A stretch of 64,000 nt of DNA from Cephalotus follicularis (GCA_001972305.1 BDDD01000021.1:248001-312000), one strand, 5' to 3'. Shown: positions 10,385-22,919, numbered from the stretch's first letter. Made by a program: numbers and translations. The notes: a model not told the origin generated them from the letters alone.

Positions 10385-12746
10385 AATCAGTTCAACACAG
10401 GAGGTCAAACTGGACAAGGTTCAAACCGACCACAAAGAAGTTTCCAGCAAGGCCGCCCTAACACTAGTTCACGTGGAGATCGTGGCAAACAGCTGGTGGG
10501 ATCTGCACCTACGGTATAAGGAAGAGTTTATGCTATGGATCGACGTGCTGTAGCTGGATCACCCTCAGTGATTGGAGGTATGGTTTATGTATCTCAGCTT
10601 TTGGCACGGACTTTGATTGATCCAGGCTCGTCCCATTCGTATGTTGCTTCTCATTTTATAAGTCGTGTGAATGTGGAGCCCGAGCCTTTACCTTTTATGA
10701 TAGAGGTCAACACACCAGTAGGAGAGCCAATTATTTCCCGATGGGTGTGTAGATCTTGTGCCATTGAGATTTGTGGACATATCCTTCTGGCAGACCTAAT
10801 AGTACTGTCGATGGACGAACTTGATTTGATTCTCGGTATGGATTGGCTGTCAGTATATAATGCATACGTGGATTGTAATAGGAAGGTTGTAACCTTCCAT
10901 TGGCCAGGACAGTCTCCGTTCCAGTTCATCGAGATGTTAGAGCATCAGCCAGTTTCTATGATATCTACTATTCAGACTCACAGACTCTTGAGACAGCATT
11001 GTACTACTTACCTGGCGCATGTTACGGATGACAGTAAATGGACACCAAAGTTGGAGGATGTTCTATTGGTTTGCGAATACCCGGATGTGTTTCCGGAAGA
11101 GCTGACATCCTTACCTCCTGAGAGAGATGTGGAGTTTTCTATAGATCTCCTACCAGGAATAGCTCTAGTATCGACAGCTCCTTACCGGATGGCCCCTCCT
11201 GAGTTAAAGGAATTGAAAGTACAACTACAGGAGTTGTTGGACAAGGGCTTCATCAGACCCAGTGTATCCCCCTGGGGAGCACCGGTCTTGTTCGTGAAAA
11301 AGAAGGATGGATCCTTGAGAATGTGTATCGATTACCGACAGTTGAACAAAGTGACGGTCAAGAACAAGTATCCACTGCCGCACATCGACGATCTGTTTGA
11401 TCAGCTAAAGGGGTCTTCAGTGTTCTCTAAGTTGGATTTGAGATCCGGATATCACCAGCTCTGAGTTAGAGCAGAGGATATTTTGAAGACTGCTGTCAGA
11501 TCACGATATAGACACTACGAATTCGTAGTGATGCCTTTCGGGGTGACCAACGCCCCAGCATCATTTATGAGTCTGATGAACAGGATATTCAGTCCATATC
11601 TTGATCAGTTTTTAGTGGTGTTCATTGACGACATCCTGATATATTCAAAGTCCATGGAAGAGCATGGTGAACACCTGCACTTGGCATTACAAACTCTTAG
11701 AGACCACCGTTTATATGCCAAGTTTAGCAAGTGTGAATTCTGGTTATCAGAGGGAACATTCCTTGGTCATGTTATATCCAGCGTAGGATTGTCAGTAGAT
11801 CCTACAAAGATTGAAGCAGTGAAGAGCTGGAAGTGACCAACGAGTGTGACGGAAGTCCAGAGCTTTCTCGGCTTGGCAGGATACTACCGTCATTTTTTTG
11901 AAGGATTTTCCAAGATAGCTGCACCTTTGACTCGATTGACGCAGAAGAATGTAGCTTTTGTTTGGGATGATGCTTGTGAATAGAGTTTCCAAGAGTTAAA
12001 GCATCGTCTGACTACTGTGCCAGTCTTAGCCTTACCAGAGGGAAACGAAGGCTTTATGGTATAGAGTGACGCATCAAGCAATGGCATAGGATGTGTCCTT
12101 ATGCAGAATGGAAGAGTGATTGCATACGCCTCAAGGAATTTAAAGCCCCATGAAGAGAACTATCCTACTCATGATCTTGAGTTAGCTGTGATAGTGTTCA
12201 CTCTGCGTAAATGGAGGCATTATCTATATGGTACCAAGTTTGAGGTGTACACCGATCACAAGAGCTGAAAGTACCTATTTTCACAAAAGGACCTGAATAT
12301 GAGACAACGCAGATGGATGGAGTTGCTTAATGACTACAACTGTGAAATATAGTACCATCCAAGCAAAGCTAATGTTGTTGCAGACGCCCTTAGTCGTCGA
12401 TTAGATTGCCTAACAATTGCTCATATTAAGACGTGTCCATGGTTGATGAACCGAATCCGTTAAGCTCAGAGCAATGATGGAGACTTACTCATATTAGCTT
12501 TGAGCAAAGATGGAGGTTTGAAACCAGATTTCTCTGTACAAGGCGATGGATTGATCCCCTTTTAGGGCAGAATATTTGTTCCTAATAATAAAGAGCTGAA
12601 GGATGAACTGTTGTCGCAAGCGCATCGCTCCAGTTTCTCCGTACATCCAGGGAGTACCAAGATGTACCGAGATCTAAAGCTGGACTATTGGTGGAACAAC
12701 ATGAAGAGAGAGATAGCCGAGTATGTTGCTTCCTGTTTGACATGTC
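10385..12746 (+). pseudogene. E1 pol: protease, RT, RNase H and integrase start, inactivated
   Basis: Continues the gag frame. Aspartic protease motif [10 protein letters not shown] at about 10613-10642; reverse transcriptase with [32 protein letters not shown] and the catalytic FIDDIL at 11621-11638; RNase H with a SDAS block near 12065 and DHK near 12255; then the integrase zinc-finger region, with two His near 12620-12650 and CLTC near 12733. In-frame stops at 10517, 11462, 11834, 11981, 12062, 12266, 12350, 12461 and 12563; six fit C-to-T at Gln or Arg codons. No frameshift was seen. Solo LTR S2 interrupts at 12747. Confidence 0.9.
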
Positions 12747-13840
12747 TGTTGACGATTAAGTCTCAATCCTTGTTTTGATGATAACATATTTGCATCTAAC
12801 TAAGTTACTTGATGTGCAAGGAATTACAAGTTGAATATCAAAGTCTAAAACCTATCTGCAGAAAAAGAAGTCGGCTCCTTTCCAAATAGCATCGACGTCT
12901 TTTGTACAGAATTAACTGCAAAGAAGACATCGTCCTCCCAGTAATGGCATCGACGTCCGTACCAAAAGACATCGACTACTTCCGAAAGACGTCGACTACT
13001 TTCAAGATGACATCGACTACTTCAGTGATAACATCGACGTTTTTAGTCACTTTCTGGACCAGAAGCTATTGTATGAAAATGCACTCAAAGACATCGATCC
13101 TCAAACAAAAGACATCGACGTCCAAGTAAAAGACATCGACGCCTTGTAATAGAGATCGACGCCATTTTCATAATTCCCAGAAAAAGCATCGACTCCAAGG
13201 AAAGAGATCGATGTGATGTTCAAACTTCAAGACCTGGAGATTTCCCAGAAAAGACATCGATGCCTTTCACAAAGAAGTCGACGCCTTTTCAAGTGGACAA
13301 CACCCGGGAAACATGGAACGGCTAGTTTAACCACTTCCAACGGCTACCAACTGAAAGACATCGACGCCTTTCTTAAAGAAGTCGACGTCTTTGTACCAGC
13401 AGAGATAAATTCAATAATTGCAACTCACATTATTAAATCAAAAGCTTCCACAAATCAAGCAACGGCTATAAATCTTTTCTGGCTATAAAAGGAAGCATGA
13501 AACCTCAAAAGATGTACCAAGAACTACAACAATTCAGAATTATCTACATCAATCACACAACATCAAGAGAAATCCAAATTCAAGCTATGTAGTGTGCCAA
13601 AAACTCAAAGTGCTCTACATTGTTCAACAAGGCTTCTAAGCTTCATTCTTTGAGTGTATCTGAGTGTTTCATTTTGTGAGCTATATTTGTTCACATCAAC
13701 CTATTTAAGAGGTTCTTGTAAACACTTTCATATTACTTGTAAAAGAGGAGAATCCTCTAAGGCTTTGAGGTCAAAGTCTTGTGATTGAGGTCAATCACGA
13801 AACCCCCCCCTCTTGTATATTGCAAGAGTGTTTTATTTCA
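12747..13840 (+). mobile_element. Solo LTR S2 (copia-like, 1.1 kb)
   Basis: Starts TGTTGACGATTAAG, ends TTTTATTTCA, and is flanked by perfect ATGTC duplications (12742-12746 and 13841-13845). Removing it and one duplication rejoins the E1 integrase reading frame exactly. TG...CA ends and 5-bp duplications mark an LTR; the size and TGTTGA start suggest copia, but there are no coding parts to prove it. A TATA-like TATAAAA lies near 13484. It carries a dense array of GACATCGACGTC-type motifs at 12890-13395 and a run of Cs at 13803-13810. Confidence 0.85.
12890..13395. repeat. ATCGACG-core motif array in S2
   Basis: About sixteen copies of a short motif of the form GACATCGACGYCTTT or its variants (ATCGACTACTT, GTCGACGCC, ATCGATGCC) spread over 500 bases with irregular spacing of 15-45 bases. 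The core is palindromic or nearly so. Comparable arrays occur in U1 and S3. It is too irregular for a CRISPR array or classical satellite. Confidence 0.75.
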
Positions 13841-13845
13841 ATGTC

Positions 13846-14971
13846 AACAGGTTAAAGTAGAATACCAAAGACCAGCAGGATTGCTACAGCCATTGCCAGT
13901 GGCACAATGGAAATGGGAACACATAACGATGGATTTCGTGACAGGACTGCCCGGAACAAGGAATGGTCGTGATGCTATATGGGTGATCGTCGATCGCTTT
14001 ACAAAGTCCGTACACTTTCTCGCGATCAAGATGATCTTTTCTCTTATACGGTTGGCAAATATGTATATTACTGAAATTGTAAGGCTCCATGGAGTACCAA
14101 TCAGTGTGGTGTCTGACAGAGACCCCCGCTTTATATTGCGGTTTTGGAGAAAACTACAACAAGCTTTTGGTATTCAGCTGAACCTTAGCACAGCTTTCCA
14201 CCCCCAGACTGATGGACAATCTGAGAGGACCATTCAAACTCGGGAAGATATGCTACGGGCATGTGTTTTGGATTGGGGAGGTAGTTGGGAAGACCATCTG
14301 CCGTTAGTAGAGTTCTCGTACAACAACAGTTTTCATGCCAGTATTGGGATGACGCCATTCGAGGCTCTCTATGGAAGCAAGTGCAGAACCCCGATCTGTT
14401 GGTTCGAAATGGGTGAACCGAGTCTGGTGGGACCCAAGCTTGTGCAAGACACGATTGAGAAGGCAAAGGTTATCTGGGAAAGACTCCGTACAGCACAAAG
14501 CAGACATAAAAGTTATGCAGACCACCGCAGGCAAGAGTTGGAGTTCGCTATGGGAGATCATGTATTTCTTAAAGTCTCCCAACTAAAGGAATTATGAGGT
14601 TCGGCAAGAAAGGAAAGTTGACCCCTCGATTTATAGGACCTTTTGAGATCCTTGAGAGGGTGGGCGCTGTTGCTTATCAACTTGCCTTACCACTCAGCCT
14701 GGCGGATGTACACAATGTGTTTCATGTTTCAATGCTGCGAAAGTACCATCCCGACCCTTCTCATGTATTACGATGAGAGCCTTTAGAATTGAGAACGGAT
14801 TTGAGTTTCGAAAAGATACCTATCCAGATTCTGGACCGACGAGTTAAACAGTTAAGAAAAAGGACCATTCCGTTAGTGAAGGTATTATGGCAATACCACA
14901 TAGTGGAAGAAGCTACCTGGGAAAGAGAGGATGATATGCAGACTAAATACCCCCATTTATTATCATCCTAG
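13846..14971 (+). pseudogene. E1 integrase and chromodomain, inactivated
   Basis: The integrase inserts element DNA into the genome. The catalytic triad is visible: Asp in MDFVTGLP (about 13930), Asp in VSDRDPRF (about 14115) and Glu in the [11 protein letters not shown] block (about 14225). The GPFEI segment of the C-terminal domain is at about 14637. The chromodomain, which in chromoviruses can guide integration to marked chromatin, spans about 14817-14960 (VLWQYH, EEATWEREDDM). Defects: a 1-base frameshift near 14580 and a TGA at 14774 that fits a former Trp codon. The terminal stop is TAG at 14969. Confidence 0.88.
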
Positions 14972-14995
14972 GAAATCTCAGGATGAGATGTCTGT

Positions 14996-15008
14996 AAGGA
15001 GGGGAGGA
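14996..15008 (+). other. E1 polypurine tract
   Basis: AAGGAGGGGAGGA directly before the 3' LTR; it primes plus-strand DNA synthesis in LTR retrotransposons. The AATCTC...GAGAT sequence at about 14973-14990 just upstream is a decayed version of the pre-tract hairpin seen in E2 and E4. Confidence 0.82.
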
Positions 15009-17713
15009 CGTAAGAGCCCTAAATATTGTAATATATTATTATTGGGCTTTGTAATTATTTTCCTTCCGTTTTTGGGTGGGCTCGATAATTATGATATATT
15101 TATTTGGGACTTAATGAAATTTAATTTATGACCGTGGGCTTAGGAAATTATTTTTTTCCTCATTGGGCCAAATTTAATATGTATAGCAATTGGGCTTTAA
15201 AAGGGAAAGGAATGAAAGAAATATAAAGTGAGGCCCAATTGGAGAGGTTGGCCCAAGCTGTGGAATGGCATGCACCGTTGAGAATTGTCTCAACAATTTT
15301 AGACCCTTCCTAAAGCCATGATAAAATGTGGATGGGACCTGCTAAGAACACTTTTGGCCATTTCTTGCACAAAATATCTAGAGAATTCGAGAGAGGCGAA
15401 AGAGTAGGAGATGTGGACAAGAGGGGCACTGTCCATGGAGCCCCCATGTCTCCTGCACTTTCTATGGTATAAATACCATTCTCTGGGAGCAAAGCCATAT
15501 GCAAGGAAGGAGGAATTGGAAAACTAAAGGTAGTAGGCCCAGTTTCGGAGGAAATCCAGAATTCAAAAGGAAGGAAGAATCTCCGTTTTCAACCTTTACC
15601 CTAGGTAGGCTACTCCATGTCCAAGTGCCTACCAGCATGTTTGTGTGTGTGTTTATGTGTTTGCTTTGCGTGTTCTGTTATTGTTGATGTCTGTGAAATT
15701 GTGTGCATTTTACTGATGCTTGTGGTGTGAATTATAGTGTGATTGTGTTACTGTAGTATATTAGGATGTTAAAAAGGGGACCCTGGTTTGTACCCGTACC
15801 TGGGCTAAGCACGCGTCCAGCGCGTGCCCATTCCCTCCCCCACATTTTGCATCCCTGGTACGCATTAACAATACAAAACATGCACGTAGGCATTATTTGC
15901 AGAGGCGATGTGAGGAAACTTGGGCTCTCCTGGCCATGCATCCGGGCATGGAAATACGTCGAGCTCCTCGCCGGCGGATGCCCGAGCTTTTCTCGTCACC
16001 TGCATGCCCCATGAATGTGCCTGAGAGTGTAGTATAACTCCTCTGCATGTATGCCGGAATTACATTGAGCTCCATTGCCAACGTTTGGGTGCCGGGAAAA
16101 CTAGGTATATGATTGGCCAGTAAGCTTAAAGTGCAAGGCCCGAGCTCCCCTACCATGCCTGAGCTCCTCTGCCAATGCTGGGGGTGACGTGCTAAGACAC
16201 CATTGTTGGACGCCAAGGGAGCCAATGCCGAGGTGCCATGGATGAACGCCCAGGGAGACATCTCCCGAGTTAAGGACGCCCAGGAAGCCAGGCATTAGGG
16301 AAGACAGGTGCGAAGATGGTACACCAGGGAAGTGTTTGCGAGGTGTTCGGGTGCCGGAGAAGTGTGCCAAGGATGTTGTGGTAGTATACCAGAGGTGCCG
16401 TGATGACTTGCCATGCATGCCGGAGTAATGCACCAGGGGTACCATTGGCCAGAGGTGAAGCGCCATGCACAGGAGCCTTTCCCTACCATTGCCGTGCACG
16501 TAACTGAGCTGACGTTGTCCCCTGGCTAACGTTGTATGATGAAGTTTCGCTCTGCATGCGCCACGAAGAAGGGAAATGAAGTTAGAGGCATGCGTCCCTG
16601 GCTAAGGTAGTATGGTATAATATGTTACTAACCCCAAGCATGCATGCGTATATGAGTTGATCCCTGGCGTATGTGTCTGTGATGAATGCTTGTCCCACAA
16701 GAGCCATGCAGGCGCCAATAGTAGCTACGTGTGTTATGCACGCTTTGAGGTGAACCTTGTGCATGGGAAGTGCCATGCACAGCGGTGAGCCCTGGTCGAG
16801 CTTAAGAAATGGATTAAGGATGCTAAAGAAATGAAAAGGGAAATAATAAAAGGAAAGAAATGGAATTACAAAATGGAATGTAAAAGGAAAATACTTAGAT
16901 AGATGGTCCCAGGCAAGTGAGCCCAATAGGGGAGAATTCCGCCGAGCAGGTGAACCTAAGGGGTGAACTCCGCAAGGCTGGTGATCTCGGGCGAATCCGC
17001 CAATGGTGAACCTAAGGGTGAATTCCACCAGAGCTGGTGATCCGAAGGGTGAACCGCAGAACAGGTAAGCAAATGGTGAATTCCGCTCAGCAAGTGAACC
17101 TAGAGGAGAACTCTGCGGGCTGGTGAGCCTAAAGGTGAACCTTGTTGCTGACCAGACCATAGGATGACCGGACTAGACTCCTCTATAATATGATTGCTGT
17201 GTATGGTTTCAGTAGAGTAGTCCGAGGACAAAGGAAGTGAATGTTATGTTATGAATTGTGGTCTGCTTTTATGGTATGGCATGCATTATTATATTATTTC
17301 TCCTTTGATTTTATTGTTTGTTCCTCTGGTATGTGCCCGTATATGTGGTAACCTACACAACCCCTAGGGTTGCTGACCCATTCTTTTGAATGGATCAGGT
17401 ACAGGAACAGGTAGTGGATGCACATCACAGCAACATCAAGGATAAAGATATTGTAAGTTCCTCCTTCTCGATAATGCGCTTTATGATCAGATTCGCAAGG
17501 GATAAATTATGTATTTAATTTTATTATCTGCTGGTTTATAGCAGTGTAATTTATATGATTCAAACCGGGTCTGTATATCCACACATTAAATAAAGGATTA
17601 TAGTTATGATTTATTTTTAAGTTTTAATTTTTTTTATGGTTAATGTTTATGATAATTGTACGGTTTGCCATGTGTCGAGTCGTGGGGCCCAACCCAAGGT
17701 TCGGGGCGTGACA
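15009..17713 (+). repeat. E1 3' LTR
   Basis: Begins CGTAAGAGCCC (first T changed to C) and ends TTCGGGGCGTGACA. It is closely similar along its length to the 5' LTR, with a 135-base segment at about 17075-17210 absent from the 5' copy. It has the same GC-rich middle (15800-16560), the same GTGAAYY-type short repeats (16905-17150) and the same hairpin (17374-17397). Long minus-strand open frames here mirror those of the 5' LTR and are not genes. Confidence 0.92.
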
Positions 17714-19616
17714 TTATACAAATATATGCTTGGCATGTGAAACGCATGAATGCCAATTGTGGATAACATTAGTACATCAACCATCCCTAAGAAGTGGCGT
17801 ACTTAACGAGTCATAACCATAGAATATTTTCCATCCATACACCCTAGGTCTATAGACACTCCATAGTCAATCCATAACCATCCATAGGTACAAACAATCC
17901 ATAAGGTCTAAGTACCACTCTGTCTCTCCGGTCTGATATAGTACCTCCATCGTCTATACACTCTCCGTGTCATAGCTGACAGAGTCGAGATAACACTGAC
18001 CACATCAACCATACCCTAATGCTAGTCCCTTATAGGTTATAGCCCATAACCATAATGCTAGTCCCTTATAGGTTCTAGCCCATAACCATTCCATAATGCT
18101 AATCCTTTATAGGTTCTAGCCAATATCATATTCTCATCAGTCCATCCACAATGTGGTGTCCCTCGCAGGTTCACCCCTAAAGTGGTGTTCCATTCCATTT
18201 CCATACGATGTGGTCTACACCCACAACCTTCATGATGGAAATGAAGATTATAAATGGGTTATCTCGTCAAGTCTCAAACAATGTCAAACCATTAACAAAA
18301 ACTATATAATACCCATAACGCAACCATATAACAATTTAAAGGATAGGGACCTAACCATAAAGGATCACGTCGAATCCATCCTTCAAAACCTTTTCCATAA
18401 CCATCAAAAAAAAATCATAATCGTTTCCATAACCATTCTTCATACCATTTTCTTTGTCCCTATAGGAGTTAGTAAAACAGTGGAAATGAGGTCTAACTAG
18501 GAGATTCGCGTCCAAACCTTCATAATTGAATGATTCTAGCCATTTATTGAAAACCTCTTTAAAATCCATTTTGATGATTGATTTGAAGATTAATTGTGTT
18601 AAAAAAAAGGGTTCACATAGCTTACACGGCCTTAGGTAGAGTTCTTATAGAGCCCATTTGAAGGTAAAAGAGTTTGGGGTTGAAAATGGTTGAAACATTG
18701 TATTTTGTATAAAATAGCGCATTAAAGTGCAGACACTTAAGCAAAGCGTCGACAGTTTGCATTCAGGGCAAAGTGTCGAAGGTTTCGCACAAGGCGTCGA
18801 CGGTTAAGGCATTGCATCTCAAGTGTCGACAGTTTTGGAGCAAAGCGTCGACAATTTTTAGAGTTCATCTCAAACTGTCGACTGATTGACCCAAAGGGTC
18901 GATGGTTAGAGCGTGTAGCAGCTTTGTAAATCAATCCAAAATCAATTCAAATCCATTTAAATCGTTCAAAACTTGATCCAAAGGAAGCCATAGGCCCCAA
19001 TGGTCGATTGTAACTTACAAGCAACTTTAAAACCTTGAAATCCATATTCATATACCCATAATCGAGAAAGAGAAAGGAAGTTACGCCTAAAAGCCTAAAA
19101 CACTCAAATCTCTCTCTGGTTTCTATTCTAACCCGTAATCAAGCATAACAATCACCCTAACTCATCCATCTATCATGTATCTATCCATCCATAACCATAT
19201 AAGCATACAAATCCTTACAATATGCAAGTTCAAAGCATATATGTAGAACCTACCTCAAAACTGTTGAGACGAAGAACGAGCTGGATTTGATGTTGGATCC
19301 TAGTTCTGATCCTTCCTTTAAGTTCTTAACTCTGCCACGAATCCAAAGACTCATCCCTTGCTCGATTCCACCCATTCTCTCTCTAGAAATGGAAAGAGAA
19401 ATGAAAATGAGAATAGAATAAGAGTTAACCTATATATATAGGCTCCTTTAGGCAAAAACTTGGAAAACATACCCTAGGTTCGGATGAACCCGCATAACCA
19501 ATAAACAATCATAAAAGTGGAAAATAATGTAATATTATATATATACCATGACATCCATCAATACAATACCGTATAAATACACACAATTTCTGTACATCTA
19601 TAACTCGGAGCTTACA
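17714..19616 (-). repeat. E2 left LTR, second part
   Basis: Resumes the E2 LTR after E1 and matches the right remnant (24935-25826) closely, including a repeated segment CCCTTATAGGTTCTAGCCC at 18030-18120. It ends ...CGGAGCTTACA, the reverse complement of the LTR start TGTAAGCTCCG, next to the polypurine tract. A set of GTCGACAG-type motifs lies at 18735-18910. No genes. Confidence 0.85.
18735..18910. repeat. GTCGAC-core motif array in E2 LTR
   Basis: Seven or so copies of AGYGTCGACRGTTT-like motifs, about 25 bases apart, for example AAGCGTCGACAGTTT near 18744, GCGTCGACGGTT near 18795 and CTGTCGACTG near 18875. The right LTR remnant stops before this part, so the pair cannot be compared. The theme matches the arrays in S1, S2, S3, S4, E3 LTRs, U1 and X2. 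Confidence 0.65.
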
Positions 19617-19651
19617 CCCTTCCCTCCTTAGAGAAATCTCGTCCCGAGATT
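19617..19651 (-). other. E2 polypurine tract and upstream hairpin
   Basis: On the minus strand the sequence CTAAGGAGGGAAGGG (19617-19631 reversed) abuts the LTR start, a normal polypurine tract. Beside it AATCTCG (19635-19641) pairs with CGAGATT (19645-19651) around a 3-base loop. The same arrangement occurs in E4 at 39302-39322 and, weaker, in E1 and E3. Confidence 0.78.
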
Positions 19652-20906
19652 CCCTAAGGTCAAAATAAGTGAGGGATAACGCTCTCACATCTTCCTCACA
19701 CTCCCAAGTTGCTTCCTCAAGACCGTGATACTACCATAACACTTTAACCAATGCATTGTTTTTGTTCCTTAACTGCTTGACTCAGCGATCTAGGATCTGA
19801 AAAGGCATATCCTCAAAACTCATATATGTCCTCAATTCCAACGACTCAAATTGCAACATGTGCGAAAGGTCTGGGTGATACTTCCTCAGCATCGACACGT
19901 GGAAGACATTATGCACCTTTGACAAGCTGGGCGGTAAGGCAAGTCTGTAGGCAACTGCACCTACTCTCTCAAAGATTTCAAAAGGCCCTATATACCTTGG
20001 GGCTAACTTTCCTTTCTTTCCAAACCTTATAACTCCTTTGGTTGGTGAAACCTTGAGGAACACATGATCTCCGACTGAGAACTCTAAGTCTCGCATTCGG
20101 TTGTCTGCATAACTCTTCTGTCGACTCTGAGTTGTTAGAAGCTTTTCCTTGATAACCCTGGCCTTTTCTGTCGTCTCTTGCACATGCTTGGGCCCTAAAA
20201 GACTTTGCTTGAAAACCTCAAACCAACAAACTGGGGTCCTACACTTCAGACCATAAAGAGCCTCAAATGATGTCATATCGATACTAGTATGATAACTGTT
20301 GTTGTATGAGAATTCCACTAAACGCGGATGCTTGTCCCAACTGCCACCCCAATCCATTACACATGCTCAGAGCATATCCTCTAGAGTTTGGATTGTCCGC
20401 TCAAACTGACCATCTGTCTAGGGATGAAAAGTTATGCTGAAGTTTAACTGAGTACCAAAGGCTGCCTACAGTTTCTTCCAAAATCATGAAGTAAATCGTG
20501 GGTCTCTGTCGGACACAACACTGATTGGTACTCCGTGAAGCCTAACAATCTCCTCAACATACAAGGATGCCAACCATTCAAAAGAATAAGTCATATTGAT
20601 TGCTAGAAAGTATGTAGACTTTGTAAAGCGATCAACGATAACCCATATGGCATCGCGGTTAGTCCTCATCCTTAGTAACCCAGTCATAAAATCCATCGTG
20701 ATGTGCTCCCACTTCCACTGTGGTACTGGTAACGGCTGAAGCAATCTAACTAGCCACTGGTGTACTACCTTAACTTGTTGACATGTTAAGCAGGAAGAAA
20801 CATACTCTGCTATCTCCCTCTTCATGTCATTCCACCAATAGCTAAGCTTCAGGTCTCGATACATCTTGGTACTCTCTGGATGTACTGAGAAACTGGAGCG
20901 ATGAAC
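19652..20906 (-). pseudogene. E2 integrase and chromodomain, inactivated
   Basis: Minus strand, one frame, interrupted only by stops. Right to left: integrase zinc-finger Cys pair (CLTCQQVKV near 20780), catalytic Asp in MDFMTG (about 20700) and in VSDRDPRF (about 20500), the HP-TDGQ-ER block near 20400, the GPFEIFERVGAVAYRL segment near 19960 and a chromodomain (VLW, EEATWE) near 19690-19800. Stops near 20484, 20466, 20417, 20366, 19782 and 19730 all fit C-to-T at Gln or Arg codons when compared with E1. Closely related to the E1 integrase. Confidence 0.85.
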
Positions 20907-21990
20907 CTAGGACAAAAGCTTATCCTTTTGCTCCTTACTACTAAGAACACAAACTCTACCCTGAAACCTTAATAATCCTTCAGCATGAAGTGAGAACTCG
21001 GGTCTTAATCCTCCTTGACCATCTAATGCAACCTTGAGCAAGCCTCCATCCATACTCTGAGCCTCTCTGATTCTATCCATCAACCATGGTCGTGTCTGAA
21101 TCTGAGCAACTATCAAGAAAGTTAATCGGTGACTTAAGGTATCTGCAACCACATTAGCCTTTCCTGGGTGGTATTGTATCTCACAATTGTAGTCATTGAG
21201 TAACTCCATCCACTTCCTTTGCCTCATCTTCAGGTGCTTTTGGGAGAAAAGGTACTTTAAAGTTTTATGGTCCGTGTACACCTCAAACTTGGTACTATAC
21301 AAGTAATACCTCCATTTGCGTAATGCAAAGACTATCGTTATCAACTCTAGGTCATGAGTATGATAACTCTCCTCATGAGGCTTCAACTTCCTTGAGGCAT
21401 AGGCGATCACCTTCCCATACTGTATTAGAACACAACCCAAACCGTTCCTTGATACATCACTGAACACGACGAAGCATTCACTACCCTCTGGCAAAGCCAA
21501 GATCGGTGCAGAAATCAGACGATGTTTTAACTCCTGAAAACTCTGTTCACAACTATCATCCCATACAAACACTGTCTTATTCTGCATCAACCGGTTCAAA
21601 GGTGTAGCTATCCGTGATAATCCCTCAACAAAACAGCGGTAGTACCCTGCCAAGCCCAAGAAACTACGGACTTCTGTCATATTTGTCGGTCGTCTCCAAT
21701 CCCTCACTGCTTCTATCTTTGCTGGGTCCACTGATAAACCGGCACTGGAGATGACGTGACCAAGAAAAGCCATCTCTGACAATCAAAACTCACATTGCTA
21801 AACTTGGAATACAAGTGGTGGTGTATCGAAACCTACAATGCCAAATGCAATTGTTCCCCATGCTCCTCCATAGTCCTGGAATACACCAAGATGTCATCGA
21901 TGAAGAAACACCCTGTTCATAAGGCTCATGAATGCAGCAGGGGTATTGGTCACCCCAAACGGCATTACAACGAACTCGTAGTGTCCATAT
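20907..21990 (-). pseudogene. E2 reverse transcriptase (C part) and RNase H, inactivated
   Basis: Minus strand. FIDDIL, the catalytic motif, is near 21889-21906, followed by [26 protein letters not shown] and the RNase H block with VVFSDVS, YTDHKTL and [12 protein letters not shown] short deletion removes the residues just before FIDDIL. A 1-base deletion near 21806 shifts frame, and a TGA close to it fits a former Trp codon. U1 interrupts at 21990. Otherwise open for about 290 codons (20907-21782). Confidence 0.87.
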
Positions 21991-22373
21991 TGTTCACGTA
22001 AAAAGAATGTTTTAAAATTTGTAGCCGCAAATGCACGGATCATGCAGTAACGGGTCGAACGCAGGGAAACGTTAAACTAGTTGTAATTTATCCAACCTAG
22101 GCGAAGTATGCAAATTCAAGGTTTAATTATGAAAACTACTCCTAATTATGCAAAATAAATTAAATAATCAAAACAAGAAATGAAGGCGCCGATGATTAGG
22201 AACACTGAATTTAAAACAACCAAGAAATAAAGTATGCAATTTTAAAACTAATTACAACAATGAATAAAAGTGAAGAAAATATATAATTAAATAGCGGTTT
22301 TAGGGTATAGAAACTCACCATCGATTGTATTGAACAATTCCATTTAATTGAACGATCATACCTTTATAACTAG

Positions 22374-22530
22374 CGGGAGCTAGGTCTATACGGAGTGCGA
22401 CGGTGATGACAAGACGTATAAGTAATCATGCTAGGTCTATACGAAGTACGGCAACAGTGGCAAGACGTATGAGTAGACATGCTAGGTCTGTACGAAGTGT
22501 GTTCGTTGTGACAAACCGTATGAGTAGACT
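22374..22530. repeat. Three tandem units of about 51 bp in U1
   Basis: Each unit begins GCTAGGTCTRTACGRAGT and ends ACGTATRAGTA or CCGTATGAGTAGAC, separated by a variable middle. The last unit is the most diverged. No known function. Confidence 0.8.
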
Positions 22531-22919
22531 CCATTGATTGAATTAATCACCATTTATTCACCAACTTTCAACTTCACCGACAAGATGTTGATGGATTTTA
22601 ATCAGACAGATAAAGTGTGTGTGTAGGCAAAAAAATTGAAGAACAAATCAAATATTCAAGGATTTTTATTAATGAAATTGAAAGAATAACAATCTAGGCT
22701 TTGTTCAAACCCAAAAACCTTTAAGAGGTTAGCTACCAAACATTGTAAAATAAAATTAAAATTGATAAAGAAGAAAATAGGGTTTCTACCAGCCTCTAAA
22801 CACTGAATTTGGGCGGCCTTGCATTGTTTTTATACTACAGATTGATCAAAAACGGAAATAAATCAATCATAGTTACAAAATCTGGCAAAAAATCTAACTT
22901 TCTATTTTTCCTGCAGAAG

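Larger units (their letters stand above)
6388..17713 (+). mobile_element. Gypsy chromovirus E1, nearly complete
   Basis: An 11.3-kb element with two closely similar LTRs, a primer-binding site, a single-frame gag-pol, a chromodomain and a polypurine tract. It is flanked by ATATA (6383-6387) and TTATA (17714-17718), a 5-bp target duplication with one change. It lies inside the E2 left LTR, which continues correctly on both sides. Gene order PR-RT-RNase H-INT with a terminal chromodomain fits Tekay/Del-type chromoviruses. It is inactive: 13 in-frame stops, a frameshift, and solo LTR S2 inside the integrase. Confidence 0.93.

Noticed and set aside
12890-13395. CRISPR-like spacing of the ATCGACG motif
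   Set aside because: Repeat is too short and degenerate, spacers vary from a few to 45 bases, and no cas genes exist here.
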